64,000 nt of DNA from Idiomarinaceae bacterium HL-53 (lineage in GTDB: Bacteria; Pseudomonadota; Gammaproteobacteria; Enterobacterales; Alteromonadaceae): NCBI GenBank assembly GCA_001458075.1, contig LN899469.1, positions 2,268,659 through 2,332,658 of the forward strand, given 5' to 3'. Below are positions 26,044 to 35,775 of this stretch, in pieces. A program made the translations under genes and the position numbers. How positions within the stretch are numbered: position 1 is the stretch's first letter; the number at the start of each line of letters is the position of its first letter. Below the pieces are notes generated by a model. It worked only from the letters and a program-made list of their open reading frames with translations. It made no database searches and was not told the DNA's origin.

Positions 26044-26919
26044 ATGAAAGATTGGCAAGGTATTACTGAGTTAGTCGCAATCGCCGAACATGGATCATTC
26101 TCGAAGGCTGCTTTGGCACTGGGGGTGTCCGTAGCGCAGGTGTCACGACATATTAGTGAACTCGAAACCAAGCTCAATTTAAAGTTGCTATATAGAACCA
26201 CCCGTTCAGTGCGCTTCACCGAGGAGGGAAACATCTACCTTCAACACTGCCGACACATGGTGGAGAGTCTCGAAGAAGCCAATCGCACGATTTCGTCGTT
26301 CCAATCCACTCCTCGAGGGCAGTTACGGGTCACAGCGCCGGTCTACTATGGTGAACAAAAACTTACGCCTTTACTGCTGCAGTTTATGGCCAAGTATCCA
26401 GAAGTTGAGTTGGAACTGAACCTGACCAATGAGCAACTTGATTTGGTGCAAGGCGGTTACGATTTGGCCATTCGTTTGGGTAACTTAACGAGCTCTTCTC
26501 TTATCGCAAAGCGCCTTGGTGCGCGCAAACAGTATATTGTAGCCTCGCCTTCCTACCTTGACGCGCATGGCACACCTCAATCGTTAGATGAGCTTGAGCA
26601 ACACCAATGCTTGCAAGGAAGCTTAGGCTATTGGCGTGTTCGCGACTCACAAGGGAAATTAGTACAGGTTCGGGGCAAAGGTCGGGTACGCTGTAATAGT
26701 GGGCCGGTGCTCATTGAAGCAGCACTCGCAGGAATGGGGCTCGCACAACTACCCGATTATTATGTGGAGCCTCATCTACAAAGTGGCGCACTTGTTTCGG
26801 TACTGGAACACCTACGCATTCCCGACGACGGCATTTGGGCTGTCTACCCTCAAAATCGTCATTTGTCGGCAAAAGTGAGGCAGTTAGTAGACTTCTTAGC
26901 AGTACAAATAGGTGCTTAG
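26044..26919 (+). CDS. LysR-family transcriptional regulator
   Basis: 291 residues from the ATG at 26044, chosen because it has AAAGGG upstream and begins the family helix-turn-helix directly (WQGITELVAIAEHGSFSKAA..., VSRHISELETKL). Residues 90-291 are the substrate-binding domain (RGQLRVTAP..., YDLAIRLG, PDYYVEPHL). It is divergent from frmA, the usual arrangement for a LysR protein that controls its neighbour, so formaldehyde or an S-adduct may be the signal; that is inference. Its stop overlaps the trxC stop by 4 bases. Confidence 0.92.
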   Translation: MKDWQGITELVAIAEHGSFSKAALALGVSVAQVSRHISELETKLNLKLLYRTTRSVRFTEEGNIYLQHCRHMVESLEEANRTISSFQSTPRGQLRVTAPVYYGEQKLTPLLLQFMAKYPEVELELNLTNEQLDLVQGGYDLAIRLGNLTSSSLIAKRLGARKQYIVASPSYLDAHGTPQSLDELEQHQCLQGSLGYWRVRDSQGKLVQVRGKGRVRCNSGPVLIEAALAGMGLAQLPDYYVEPHLQSGALVSVLEHLRIPDDGIWAVYPQNRHLSAKVRQLVDFLAVQIGA

Positions 26920-27356
26920 CGCGGCACGCCCGAAAGTGCTTGCGTAAGCCACTGTTGTAATTGCTGCGCCGGCAGTGCGCCGGAAATACGCGCAATTTCA
27001 CGCTCTTTGTGAAACACAATGAGCGTTGGAATGCTACGAATACCGTAACGCTGCCCGAGCGTGGTTTCATTTTGCGTATTAATTTTGGCAAACCGCAGTT
27101 TACCTGCAAATTGCGGAGCTACTTGCTGAAAAACCGGCCCAAATTGCTGACACGGGCCACACCAAGGCGCCCAGAAGTCAACCACTATCGGCATATCGCT
27201 CTGCATGTGCGCTTGATAGTTATTGAGGTTGAGTTCAATGGGGGTATTGTCGGTTAGAGCATGACCACACACCCCACATTTGGGATCGTTCTGTGTGCGC
27301 TCCGCTGGTACGCGATTCTTCTTGTGACAAGCCGGGCAAGTCCAAATTACGCTCAT
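26916..27356 (-). CDS. trxC: Thioredoxin 2 (zinc-binding)
   Basis: 146 residues. The N-terminal zinc ribbon has CPAC and CGVCG pairs, followed by a thioredoxin fold with active site WAPWCGPCQ and the cis-Pro SIPTLIVF. It reduces disulfides in the cytoplasm and takes part in oxidative-stress defence; in E. coli trxC belongs to the OxyR regulon. Monocistronic here, tail to tail with the LysR gene. Confidence 0.95.
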   Translation of the reverse strand: MSVIWTCPACHKKNRVPAERTQNDPKCGVCGHALTDNTPIELNLNNYQAHMQSDMPIVVDFWAPWCGPCQQFGPVFQQVAPQFAGKLRFAKINTQNETTLGQRYGIRSIPTLIVFHKEREIARISGALPAQQLQQWLTQALSGVPR

Positions 27357-27388
27357 ACTGCAACTCTCTTAATATTAATTTCTACTAA

Positions 27389-27538
27389 TATGGAGGCGTC
27401 GCTGACTATTTCAAGCCGCAAATAGTCGATGGCTTTCCTACCATTGATTTTGTTGAATTTGCACCCATTGTCGACGGCGTCTTGCGCCAACAATTGAGTG
27501 CGTTCTCAGAATATTTGAAAACCAACGCTCGGGGTTAG
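27389..27538 (+). pseudogene. Possible 3' fragment of a lost gene
   Basis: Between the trxC start and the AbgT stop, the plus strand has a 49-codon open frame without a start codon that reads like a natural C-terminus (YGGVADYFKP..., FVEFAPIVDG, LRQQLSAFSEYLKTNARG, stop TAG at 27536-27538). It is preceded by an in-frame TAA at 27386-27388 and has no ribosome binding site. It overlaps the last codon of the AbgT gene. Family not recognised; it may also be chance. Confidence 0.3.
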
Positions 27539-29082
27539 AAACCGAGCGGAATACCAAACACAAAGAATCCAACCAATAGCAATAACCATACACCGAGGAA
27601 TGACATGGAATAAGGCACCATCATGGCGATCATTTCACCAAACGTGAGTTGCGGATTATATTTGCGCATGAAGGCAAGAATAATCCCTGCATAACTCATC
27701 ATTGGCGTAATAATGTTGGTACTTGAGTCTGCAACTCGGAACGCAGCCGCCACTAAATCGGGTGTCATTTCAGGGTTCACCATGTAGAGCATTGGAATAA
27801 AGATCGGCCCGAGCAGCATCCACTTCGAAGTTAAACCACCCACAAATAAGTTGATCAGTGCAGTGACAATCACAAAGCCAATGAGAAGTAGTACAGGGAA
27901 ACTCTGCAAGCCTAATGCAGTTAACCCAGTAGCGCCTAGATAGGTGATATAAGCACCTAAACCGCTGTAGCTTAACAAGCCGAGAAAGTTATAACAGAAG
28001 AAGGTGAGCACCAGAATATAGCCCATGGTGTCCATTTGTTTCACCATGGCTTTTACCACATCCATCATCGATTTAAAGTTACCGCTGGCAACCCCAAACG
28101 CAACACCAACCACCATAAATACAAAGGTGATCATAAGAATAATGTTGTTCAGAAATGGTTTAACTAACTGCCCTGCCTCATTTTCATAAGGTGCTAGTGG
28201 TCCCGTAGCCAAGCCCCAAATAGCAAGCAAAGCTACCACCAAGCCAACTCCAGACGCCCGCAGCCCTCTCTTTTCACCCGCTGTTAAGTCGAAGTCTGAA
28301 ATTTTCAATTCACTTGGAATCGTGAATTCTTTTTGCTCAAGCCGTGGTTGCACAACTTTGAGAGTCACGATGGCACCCACGATCGCAAGTACAAACGTAG
28401 AAACCAGAATGAAGTAGTAATTCATGGTCGCAGGCGTGAGCATTTCGCCTGCCGCATTTACGAAAGGAATGCCCTGCGCTTCGGCAAATACCTTAGCGTT
28501 CACTCCAATGATCACATCGATTGGCGTGGCGGGAATTAAGTTTGCACTGAAGCCCGCTGAAACACCGGCAAAAGAAGCAGCCATACCAATCAAAGGATTT
28601 TTGCCGAGACCTGCATACAGAAGTCCTGCGAGCGGAATGAGAACTAAATACCCCGCATCGGTTGCAATAGAGGACATGATGCCAATGAATACGAGTAGCA
28701 ACGGTAACCACTTCTCCGGTAAGCCTCGCCCTATTTTCTTTAAAATAGCCGCAAATAAACCTGAGTTCTCCGCAATACCAACACCCAACATAACAATGAG
28801 GATGACGCCAAGCACTCCGCCACCAAAACCGAGCCAGTTGGCAAGCAACGCATTGTCGAACAGCCACACGACATTCTCGGCTGCGAGCATGTTCTTAATT
28901 TGCCATTGGGTGGGTTCACCGCCCGCCCCATAAGTTTCGAACGTTAAACCGCCCACAAAGGCCGTTAAAATAAGCGCGCCAACGAAAAACCAAATAAAAA
29001 TAATAACCGGATCGGGAATTCGTTTCCCAATACGTTCGATAAAAGCAATCATCCCTTTGTTCGATTCTGCATTCGTACCCAC
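27535..29082 (-). CDS. AbgT-family transporter
   Basis: 515 residues starting at GTG with AGGTAAGAAG upstream. About a dozen membrane segments and family motifs: GKRIPDPVIIFIWF, GVGIAENSGLF, PEKWLPLLLVFIGIMSSIATDAGYL (first part), GLTSKWMLLGPIFIPML, DSSTNIITPMMSY. AbgT proteins are inner-membrane carriers; E. coli AbgT imports p-aminobenzoyl-glutamate, while others export sulfonamides. Direction and substrate here are undetermined. No peptidase genes (abgAB) lie next to it. Confidence 0.93.
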   Translation of the reverse strand: MGTNAESNKGMIAFIERIGKRIPDPVIIFIWFFVGALILTAFVGGLTFETYGAGGEPTQWQIKNMLAAENVVWLFDNALLANWLGFGGGVLGVILIVMLGVGIAENSGLFAAILKKIGRGLPEKWLPLLLVFIGIMSSIATDAGYLVLIPLAGLLYAGLGKNPLIGMAASFAGVSAGFSANLIPATPIDVIIGVNAKVFAEAQGIPFVNAAGEMLTPATMNYYFILVSTFVLAIVGAIVTLKVVQPRLEQKEFTIPSELKISDFDLTAGEKRGLRASGVGLVVALLAIWGLATGPLAPYENEAGQLVKPFLNNIILMITFVFMVVGVAFGVASGNFKSMMDVVKAMVKQMDTMGYILVLTFFCYNFLGLLSYSGLGAYITYLGATGLTALGLQSFPVLLLIGFVIVTALINLFVGGLTSKWMLLGPIFIPMLYMVNPEMTPDLVAAAFRVADSSTNIITPMMSYAGIILAFMRKYNPQLTFGEMIAMMVPYSMSFLGVWLLLLVGFFVFGIPLGF

Positions 29083-29305
29083 AACTTCTTACCTCGTTTG
29101 TTTATTCTTTTGCGGTCAAAGCCTAATCAAGTTGTTGCTTTGTGTCACGCCTAAAAATCAATTTGTTTCGCTACATCTACCAAATGTCATATTTGCACGA
29201 TAAAACCTTTACATATCTGTGTTTTTGTCGATTACTTACTAAACCGCTCGTAAAGAATTAATTATTTATAAATCGTCGCGTTGTGCGTTGGTTGTGGAGT
29301 ACTTC

Positions 29306-31426
29306 ATGAATACAATGACCCTTCGTTTTAAACTTACGCTTGGTGCTGCTCTCATTCTTTTTGTTAGCATGGCTTCTCTCACGCTATATAGTTGGTGGGC
29401 GATGTCTAAAAGTGGCGAATCGGCTGTACAACAGGTCACTCCACCGCTTGAAGAAATGGTTGCTTCATCCCTTGCTGATACCGCAGAAATCTTTGCGCTC
29501 GATACTGAATCACTGCTGAATCAAGCCTTTTCAGTGACTGCTACACTCGCCTCCATTGCGCAAGAAACAGCCATTGGTGCGAGCGAGCGAGAGCCATTCG
29601 AGCGTGAAACCCTCATGTATATTGCACGCGACATTCTTTTCGCAAACCCACAACTAAGTTCTATCTACACACAATATGAACGAAACGGTTACGACGGCCG
29701 CGATAGTGAGTTTGGCTTGGACACTATTTACAGTTCCGATGAGGGCACGCTCGATATATATTGGGTAGCTGATGGCGATCGTGAAGCCTACTTTGTGCAA
29801 ACTGAAGAAAATGCTGAGAAATACCTCACCTCATTAACCGAACAGGGATTTCGTGAAGCCGAGTGGTATTTGTGTAGTTTAGAATCAAAACAGCCCTGCC
29901 TCATTGAACCCTATCTCTATGAAATTACGCCGGGCGAAGAAGTGCTTCTGACCTCCTTAGTAACACCTGTCGTAGTGAATAATCAATTTCGCGGTATCGC
30001 CGGTGCCGACATTAATTTGCCCGTACTCCAAGAGCGTTTAGAAGCTCAAGCTGCGAACTTTTATAATGGGCGTGGTGATTTGTATTTAGTTTCAGCGAAT
30101 GGTTTTATTCTCGCTTCCAACCAACATGCAGATTCACTAGGGCAATCTCTTGAGAGTATTAATGGTGCTTATGAACAGATGCTTCAAAGCAACCGCGGCC
30201 TACAACGTATTCAGAACAATTTCGTTGTGAGCCAACCCGTTTACATTCCTGCTTCGGAAACCACGTGGTGGATCATTGTTGCGATTCCTGAATCCGTTGC
30301 GCTCGCACCACTCGCCGATCTTTCAGAAGCACTTGAGAGCGACAGTAATACGACCGCCGCAACCCTCTTGGTCATTGCAGTGATATTACTCGCAGGCTTT
30401 GTTACGCTCGTATTCTATTGGGTACGTGCATCTACCAACCCTCTAGTGCGCTTGAGTGAAATTATGAAAGAGCTGGCGGGCGCCGAAGGAGACCTCACGC
30501 GTGAACTTCAGCATGCGGGTCATAAAGAGCTCAACGACGTGGCGGATGGCTTCAACGCTTTTACCAGTAAACTGAGAGACATGGTGAAAACCTTGAAAGG
30601 CGTTGCAGGCAAACTTCGCCACGAAAGCCAACAAATGATTGCTGCCTCACACGACGCTTCGCGCTCCACTGAGGCGCAAAGCCATCAAGTACAACAAGTC
30701 GCAACCGCGATGACGCAAATGAGTTCGACAGCCGATCAAGTGGCGTCACTTGCAAGTGACACCGCCGCCGGTGCAGAACAAAGCTCAAACTCTCTTCGTG
30801 AAGCAAATGAGTTGGTGAATCATACGGTGAGTGAGTTCCGTGGTGTGGCAGAGAATTTCACGCAAGCGCATCATGAATTTTCAGAAGTAGCGCAAAGAAC
30901 CGATCAAATTACGTCTATTACACAAACCATTGATGCAATTTCAGAACAAACTAACTTACTTGCCTTAAACGCAGCGATTGAGGCTGCGCGAGCTGGAGAG
31001 CAAGGCCGCGGCTTCGCAGTAGTCGCCGACGAAGTGCGCTCACTCGCCCAGCGAACGCGCTCATCAACGGAGGAAATTAACACCTTGATTGAATCCTTGC
31101 AGCATCAGGTAGGTTCGACACTCAAGCTCATGACCGCCAGCGGTGAACGTGTCAATGTTACCTTATCTGAGGCAGAAAAAGCCTCAGAAAAACTAAATGC
31201 GGCCACAGAGCAGGTACAAAGTATCAACGATAATGCATTCCAAGTGGCGTCAGCTGCCGAAGAGCAAAACCAGGTGAGTGAGGAAATCACGAAAAACATC
31301 AGTGCGATCAATGATGCAACTCAAGAATTGGAGCAATTAGCTCAACACATTCTCACCATCAGCACCGCCCTCGACACTGCCACCGATCAAATGGACGCCC
31401 AACTCAACGCCCTCAAAAGCGACTAA
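29306..31426 (+). CDS. Methyl-accepting chemotaxis protein with dCache-like sensor
   Basis: 706 residues from the ATG at 29306 (GGAG seven bases upstream); a TTG 18 bases earlier is less likely. Membrane helices at about 9-30 and 345-367 flank a periplasmic domain of about 310 residues of the Cache type ([37 protein letters not shown]). A HAMP segment follows ([11 protein letters not shown]...), then the signalling domain with the conserved hairpin tip [19 protein letters not shown]. Cache receptors bind small organic ligands such as amino acids or carboxylates; specificity unknown. Monocistronic. Confidence 0.95.
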   Translation: MNTMTLRFKLTLGAALILFVSMASLTLYSWWAMSKSGESAVQQVTPPLEEMVASSLADTAEIFALDTESLLNQAFSVTATLASIAQETAIGASEREPFERETLMYIARDILFANPQLSSIYTQYERNGYDGRDSEFGLDTIYSSDEGTLDIYWVADGDREAYFVQTEENAEKYLTSLTEQGFREAEWYLCSLESKQPCLIEPYLYEITPGEEVLLTSLVTPVVVNNQFRGIAGADINLPVLQERLEAQAANFYNGRGDLYLVSANGFILASNQHADSLGQSLESINGAYEQMLQSNRGLQRIQNNFVVSQPVYIPASETTWWIIVAIPESVALAPLADLSEALESDSNTTAATLLVIAVILLAGFVTLVFYWVRASTNPLVRLSEIMKELAGAEGDLTRELQHAGHKELNDVADGFNAFTSKLRDMVKTLKGVAGKLRHESQQMIAASHDASRSTEAQSHQVQQVATAMTQMSSTADQVASLASDTAAGAEQSSNSLREANELVNHTVSEFRGVAENFTQAHHEFSEVAQRTDQITSITQTIDAISEQTNLLALNAAIEAARAGEQGRGFAVVADEVRSLAQRTRSSTEEINTLIESLQHQVGSTLKLMTASGERVNVTLSEAEKASEKLNAATEQVQSINDNAFQVASAAEEQNQVSEEITKNISAINDATQELEQLAQHILTISTALDTATDQMDAQLNALKSD

Positions 31427-31433
31427 CCCAGAT

Positions 31434-31464
31434 TGGGGTCAGATCACTTTTTAATCTGACCCCA
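31434..31464. terminator. GGGGTCAGAT inverted repeat / terminator
   Basis: TGGGGTCAGAT (31434-31444) and ATCTGACCCCA (31454-31464) are perfect 11-bp arms with a T-rich loop. The right arm encodes the last residues of the converging metallo-hydrolase. The sequence type is common in gammaproteobacterial intergenic repeats, often near REP-associated transposases; none is seen here. Confidence 0.7.
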
Positions 31465-32815
31465 CCCTGAGAATGCTCATATAATCTGGAATATCGATTG
31501 CGAAGTTGGTTTCCTGGCTAAGGTAATCTCGGAAGGTTTCTAAGGTTTCTGCTTCGCCATGAATGAGCTGAATGTTGCAGTGTTTGGGTAGCTTAGATTC
31601 ATTCACCCAGCGCAATAGCTCTTGATAATCGGCATGCCCTGACAGGCCACCCAACTCACGAACCTCTGCCTTAAGCGGAAGCCACTGACCATGCACCTTA
31701 ATGGCGTTCACCCCACGCAGCATTTTTGCACCTCGCGTACCACCCGCTTGGTGGCCCGAGAACAATACCGTAGTTCTGTGATCGTTCAGCCAATGCTTGA
31801 AATGGTGAAGTATGCGGCCGCCGGTCGCCATACCGCTGCCTGCAATAATGATATGCGGCCCAGTTTGCTCGGCAATGGTTTGCGACTCTTTGACCGAGTG
31901 AGTATATTCAACGAACTGCATCGCTCGGCTACAGTCAGCAGCACTCAGTTTATGAAACTGATGATACTGGTGATAAATATCTGAGACATTAATGGCCATA
32001 GGGCTGTCTAGGAATACCGGCACACGAGGAATACGGCCTTCTTCCATCAGCGTCACAAGCATATGCTGTAATACCTGTGCACGCCCGACAGCAAAGCTTG
32101 GGATCAACAACACCCCACCACGTCCCATGGTCGTATTCACAACCTCTTCGAGCACTTCGTATGGGTCTCGCGTATCGTGCAACCGATCACCATAGGTCGA
32201 TTCAAGCAACAAAGTATCGACAGGCTCTATCGGCTGCGGCGGGCGCATCATAATGTCTTCATAACGACCCAGATCACCAGAGAATCCAACGCGGTGTCCT
32301 GCATGCTCCGCAACCACACAAGCGGCCCCGAGAATATGGCCGGCTGGCGATAATTTAAAGTTGATATCACCAATTTGAAACTCAGTGCCGTAATCGATCG
32401 GTTCCAATAGCTTCAAAGCTTGCTCTGCGGTTTGGGCATCATAGAGTGGCTCAGGGTTTTCATGTTTACTTAGCTGATGCTTCTTGTAGTACTTAGCATC
32501 TTCTTCCTGAATTTTCCCTGAATCTGGCCACAAAATTCCGCATAGGGCCGCGGTTGCTGGGTGCGTGAACACGCGCCCCCTGAAACCGTGTTTATAGAGT
32601 ACGGGAATGAAACCCGAATGGTCGAGGTGAGCGTGCGTCAACACAATGCCATCCACATCTTGGATATTGAGTGGTAAGGGCTGCCAATTGCGCTTACGCA
32701 GCCATTTAAAGCCCTGAAATAACCCGCAATCTACAAGCACTCGTGTAGACGCAGTCTCGAGTAAATACTTTGAACCTGTAACCGTTTCTGCACCACCAAG
32801 AAAAACAATACGCAT
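31451..32815 (-). CDS. Beta-CASP metallo-beta-lactamase-fold hydrolase (RNase-like)
   Basis: 454 residues. The metal-binding signature THAHLDHSG is near residue 60, followed by AGHILGAAC and SGDLGR (MBL motifs 3-4), then a beta-CASP domain and the terminal motifs SGMATGGRILHHF, FSGHQAGGTRG and SGHADYQELL. The architecture is that of CPSF73/YSH1-type RNA-processing nucleases; bacterial members are annotated as mRNA 3'-end processing exonuclease-like. It is cytoplasmic. Its start is 19 bases downstream of the DUF3667 stop, so the two may be one transcript. Confidence 0.9.
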   Translation of the reverse strand: MRIVFLGGAETVTGSKYLLETASTRVLVDCGLFQGFKWLRKRNWQPLPLNIQDVDGIVLTHAHLDHSGFIPVLYKHGFRGRVFTHPATAALCGILWPDSGKIQEEDAKYYKKHQLSKHENPEPLYDAQTAEQALKLLEPIDYGTEFQIGDINFKLSPAGHILGAACVVAEHAGHRVGFSGDLGRYEDIMMRPPQPIEPVDTLLLESTYGDRLHDTRDPYEVLEEVVNTTMGRGGVLLIPSFAVGRAQVLQHMLVTLMEEGRIPRVPVFLDSPMAINVSDIYHQYHQFHKLSAADCSRAMQFVEYTHSVKESQTIAEQTGPHIIIAGSGMATGGRILHHFKHWLNDHRTTVLFSGHQAGGTRGAKMLRGVNAIKVHGQWLPLKAEVRELGGLSGHADYQELLRWVNESKLPKHCNIQLIHGEAETLETFRDYLSQETNFAIDIPDYMSILRVGSD

Positions 32816-32834
32816 TCACTTCACCTCGAACAGG

Positions 32835-33737
32835 CTAATCAACTAAAACGCTCCTAATAATCGCCGCTAACACCAAGCCCATCATTAAAAACATCCAAAT
32901 ATTTCCAGCAATCAAATATTTAATTGTGGTCTTGACCCAACTCTGTTGATAGAACGCACGTTGGGCTAAGAACAAATAAACAGGCATCCATATCCATATA
33001 ACCAGTGTGGCGTACTCTGGCAATAAAAGCCAAAATCCGTTACCCCAAATCGCTAGCCACCATGTTTCTAATAAGGAAAGAAGCAGAATTAAACTAATCA
33101 TAAGCAATAAGAAAGCGTGAGTATGGAGCGCTAAAACCAAGTGTTCCATAAAATACCGACCGCTGCGCACATAGAGCAGTTTCAGCGTGAGTGCGAACAA
33201 CGGCAGCATAATGAACATGAGCTGGGGAGCGATTGAGAAGAATTTCTTCACTGCTAACCTGGGCTCTTCCGTGTAAAGCTGCAAACGCTTCTCTACCGCT
33301 TCTTGCTCTTCTGCATCGAGCCAGTCACCAAAGTTAATTTCCCCTGGCGCAGTCACTCCTGCATTTTCGAGCTCCGCTCGCACCGCAGCCGAATCGCTTT
33401 GCACGGTGACATCTCCACCATTCACTTGTTTGGTCAAGTTCAGCTGATCAACAAATATATTCACGAGCAGCAAAGCGAAAATAGAAATAAACAGGTAAAG
33501 CCGCAACGGTGGCACATAGCCAGCACGTTTATCTTGCACATATTCACTGCTAATAAATCCCGGACGAATCACCAGTGGAATCATAGTTCGCCAGAAGCGA
33601 CCATCGAAGTTGCCCGTTTCTCCGAAATAGTCACTGACTAGGCTAAAAACATTCCGAATGGGGGATTGGGTGTCTTGGCCACATTCATGACAAAAGTGAC
33701 CTTGTAATGCGGTTCCGCAATTTTTGCACGAGCTCAT
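32835..33737 (-). CDS. DUF3667 membrane protein with N-terminal zinc ribbon
   Basis: 300 residues. The N-terminus has CKNCG and CHECGQ pairs, the DUF3667 signature. Hydrophobic segments at about 82-98, 172-190, 200-228, 232-258 and 275-297 make it an inner-membrane protein. The family is uncharacterised. It lies between a small membrane-protein gene and the beta-CASP gene on the same strand. Confidence 0.88.
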   Translation of the reverse strand: MSSCKNCGTALQGHFCHECGQDTQSPIRNVFSLVSDYFGETGNFDGRFWRTMIPLVIRPGFISSEYVQDKRAGYVPPLRLYLFISIFALLLVNIFVDQLNLTKQVNGGDVTVQSDSAAVRAELENAGVTAPGEINFGDWLDAEEQEAVEKRLQLYTEEPRLAVKKFFSIAPQLMFIMLPLFALTLKLLYVRSGRYFMEHLVLALHTHAFLLLMISLILLLSLLETWWLAIWGNGFWLLLPEYATLVIWIWMPVYLFLAQRAFYQQSWVKTTIKYLIAGNIWMFLMMGLVLAAIIRSVLVD

Positions 33738-33772
33738 GGCGATGTTCCGAGAATTATTGTTTTAGTTTCAAC

Positions 33773-33943
33773 TCACTCATTTTTACGCGACTCATTTTCT
33801 GAGTTCTTATTCTTTACGCTCGCATTATAGGCTTCGACACGCTTGGCTTCGGCTTTGCGAATACCACTAATCAACCAATAGGCTAACAGCCCGATCACAG
33901 TGACAGGAATCGCAACAAGCAAAATAACAGGGCCGACACTCAT
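33773..33943 (-). CDS. Small single-pass membrane protein, 56 aa
   Basis: ATG at 33943 preceded by TTTGAGGTATTTTT (GAGG site), stop TGA at 33773. One hydrophobic helix (about 5-25, VILLVAIPVTVIGLLAYWL) followed by a charged, Lys/Glu/Asn-rich tail. It sits in a row of minus-strand genes between the EAL gene (stop 20 bases upstream) and the DUF3667 gene. Good start signal and composition support a real gene; no family recognised. Confidence 0.6.
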   Translation of the reverse strand: MSVGPVILLVAIPVTVIGLLAYWLISGIRKAEAKRVEAYNASVKNKNSENESRKNE

Positions 33944-33962
33944 AAAAATACCTCAAAGCTCT

Positions 33963-35753
33963 CTATGCACGTGCTTGCCGTGCCAACCAAGTACTGTAAA
34001 AATCTTCCGCCGGCACAGGTTTACCAAAATAATAACCCTGCGCATAATCGCAGCCTAATTCTCGCAGAATATCCGCTTGTGCTGCTGTCTCGACACCTTC
34101 AGCAACCGTACTCAAACCGAGCCCTTTAGCCATGGCAATAATGGCGGCCACGATCGCTCTATTTTGCTCGCTATCTTCAATCTTCATCACAAACGAACGA
34201 TCTATCTTCACTTCGGTAAGCTGTAATTGCTGTAAATAAGCTAATGAAGAATAGCCCGTACCAAAATCGTCAATAGCCATAGCAAAGCCCGCTTCGGCGA
34301 GACGACTCGAAGTATCGAGCGCCATGTGAGGATCGCGCATCATAACACTCTCGGTGAGCTCCAAAAGAAGAGCCTTTGAGCCTAGGGGGACTGAGAGTTC
34401 CGCAAGATCTTCAACTATGTGCATATCGTCAAATTGTTGTGCGGAAAGGTTTATAGAGAGACGCCAGTTTAATAAACCAACTTGCTGCTGCCAGTTCGCT
34501 AACTGCTGAACGCTCTCTCGAACCACCCATGCGCCAAGTTCACGAATGAGCCCGCGCTCCTCTGCAAGCGGAATAAACTCAGCGGGGTTCACATTGCCTA
34601 GTTTTTCGTCGTGCCAACGACAAAGCGCTTCGGCACCTTTAAGAGCGCCAGTACGCAAGGAAACTTGAGGCTGATAGCAAAGGTAAAGTTTTTCAGTTCT
34701 TATTGCGTCGGTTAAACGATTAAGTAACCACTGCTTTCGGTGCAGCTTATCGGCCATTGTCGCGTCGTAGACACATTCCGTTCGGCCTTGGGCTTTTGCT
34801 TCATCGAGCGCGATACTTGCATGCTGGAATAATTCGCCTGCCGTGTCGCTATCTTCAGGGTAAAGAGCGGCGCCAATATTCACCTCTACATTAAAACGCC
34901 TCAACCCGACGGAAAATGGATCGCTAAAACCAGTTTGCAATTTCTCTACCATACGTATCAGTTGCTCGTGAGAGCTATTCGTGAGCACAACCGTATATTC
35001 ATCACTCGACTGGCGTGCAACGTAAACCTCTTCTCCTAGCAAGTTCTGAAGCCGCATTGCGACCGCTCGTAACAATTGATCGCCGGCTTGGTGACCGTAA
35101 GTATCGTTTATTTCTTTAAAACGCCGAATGTCTACTATCGCAAGACCGACACTCGCTTGCCTTTTATGCGCGCTACCGACCGTTTCCGCGATAAACTCCT
35201 GTAAGTGCAAACGATTCGGTAAATGAGTTAAAGAGTCTTCGTAAGCAAGCTGGTGCATACGCCGATGGCTTTCCTGGCGAGTCATCTCGGCGCCAACCTG
35301 GGAAACTGCGATGCGGAGTACCTCCCGCCCTAAATCCGGCCATGTCATTTTCGTATCTTGCAATACAGTCAATAAGCCCACGCGACGCCCTTCAGCATCC
35401 CCAATTGCCATACCGAGATAACTCTCGGCGTGCAGCGCTATGAGCATCTCGTCTTCTGGGAATTTCAACGCCACTCCACCGTTGTAGAGGCACGGTTTAC
35501 TGGGCTCTACCGTTTCACATGGAGTGCCACGCAATGGATAAGTAAAATTATGAATGGTTTTTCCATGTGAAGTAACCGCGATAGTACGAGCTTCCAAGCC
35601 GTCTGCCGATATTTGTGCCAGCAGCACATGGTTAACCTGTAGAATCATTTCTAGTTTTTTCACCAGTGCCAGATAAAAGCCTTCCGAGCCGCTATGTGAA
35701 AGCACATCGGCTAACTCTTTAAAGACCTTTTCCGGATCAATCTTTGGCGTCAT
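33963..35753 (-). CDS. GAF-GGDEF-EAL protein, likely c-di-GMP phosphodiesterase
   Basis: 596 residues from the ATG at 35753; upstream in-frame codons to 35867 overlap the preceding gene. Residues 10-160 look like a GAF domain. The GGDEF domain (170-330) has SSDEY in place of GGDEF, so it should not make c-di-GMP and may only bind GTP. The EAL domain (345-590) is intact: GAEALCRW, SINLSAQQF, LLELTES, DDFGTGYSS, KIDRSF, AEGVET. It therefore should degrade c-di-GMP, perhaps stimulated by the degenerate GGDEF. It follows the propeller cyclase after 22 bases, so opposing enzymes share a transcript. Confidence 0.9.
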   Translation of the reverse strand: MTPKIDPEKVFKELADVLSHSGSEGFYLALVKKLEMILQVNHVLLAQISADGLEARTIAVTSHGKTIHNFTYPLRGTPCETVEPSKPCLYNGGVALKFPEDEMLIALHAESYLGMAIGDAEGRRVGLLTVLQDTKMTWPDLGREVLRIAVSQVGAEMTRQESHRRMHQLAYEDSLTHLPNRLHLQEFIAETVGSAHKRQASVGLAIVDIRRFKEINDTYGHQAGDQLLRAVAMRLQNLLGEEVYVARQSSDEYTVVLTNSSHEQLIRMVEKLQTGFSDPFSVGLRRFNVEVNIGAALYPEDSDTAGELFQHASIALDEAKAQGRTECVYDATMADKLHRKQWLLNRLTDAIRTEKLYLCYQPQVSLRTGALKGAEALCRWHDEKLGNVNPAEFIPLAEERGLIRELGAWVVRESVQQLANWQQQVGLLNWRLSINLSAQQFDDMHIVEDLAELSVPLGSKALLLELTESVMMRDPHMALDTSSRLAEAGFAMAIDDFGTGYSSLAYLQQLQLTEVKIDRSFVMKIEDSEQNRAIVAAIIAMAKGLGLSTVAEGVETAAQADILRELGCDYAQGYYFGKPVPAEDFYSTWLARQARA

Positions 35754-35775
35754 TTCTAGATTCTTCTTATTGTTT

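Noticed and set aside
28424..28933. 169-codon frame opposite the AbgT gene
   Set aside because: Antisense shadow of a conserved transporter; composition follows the complementary codons.
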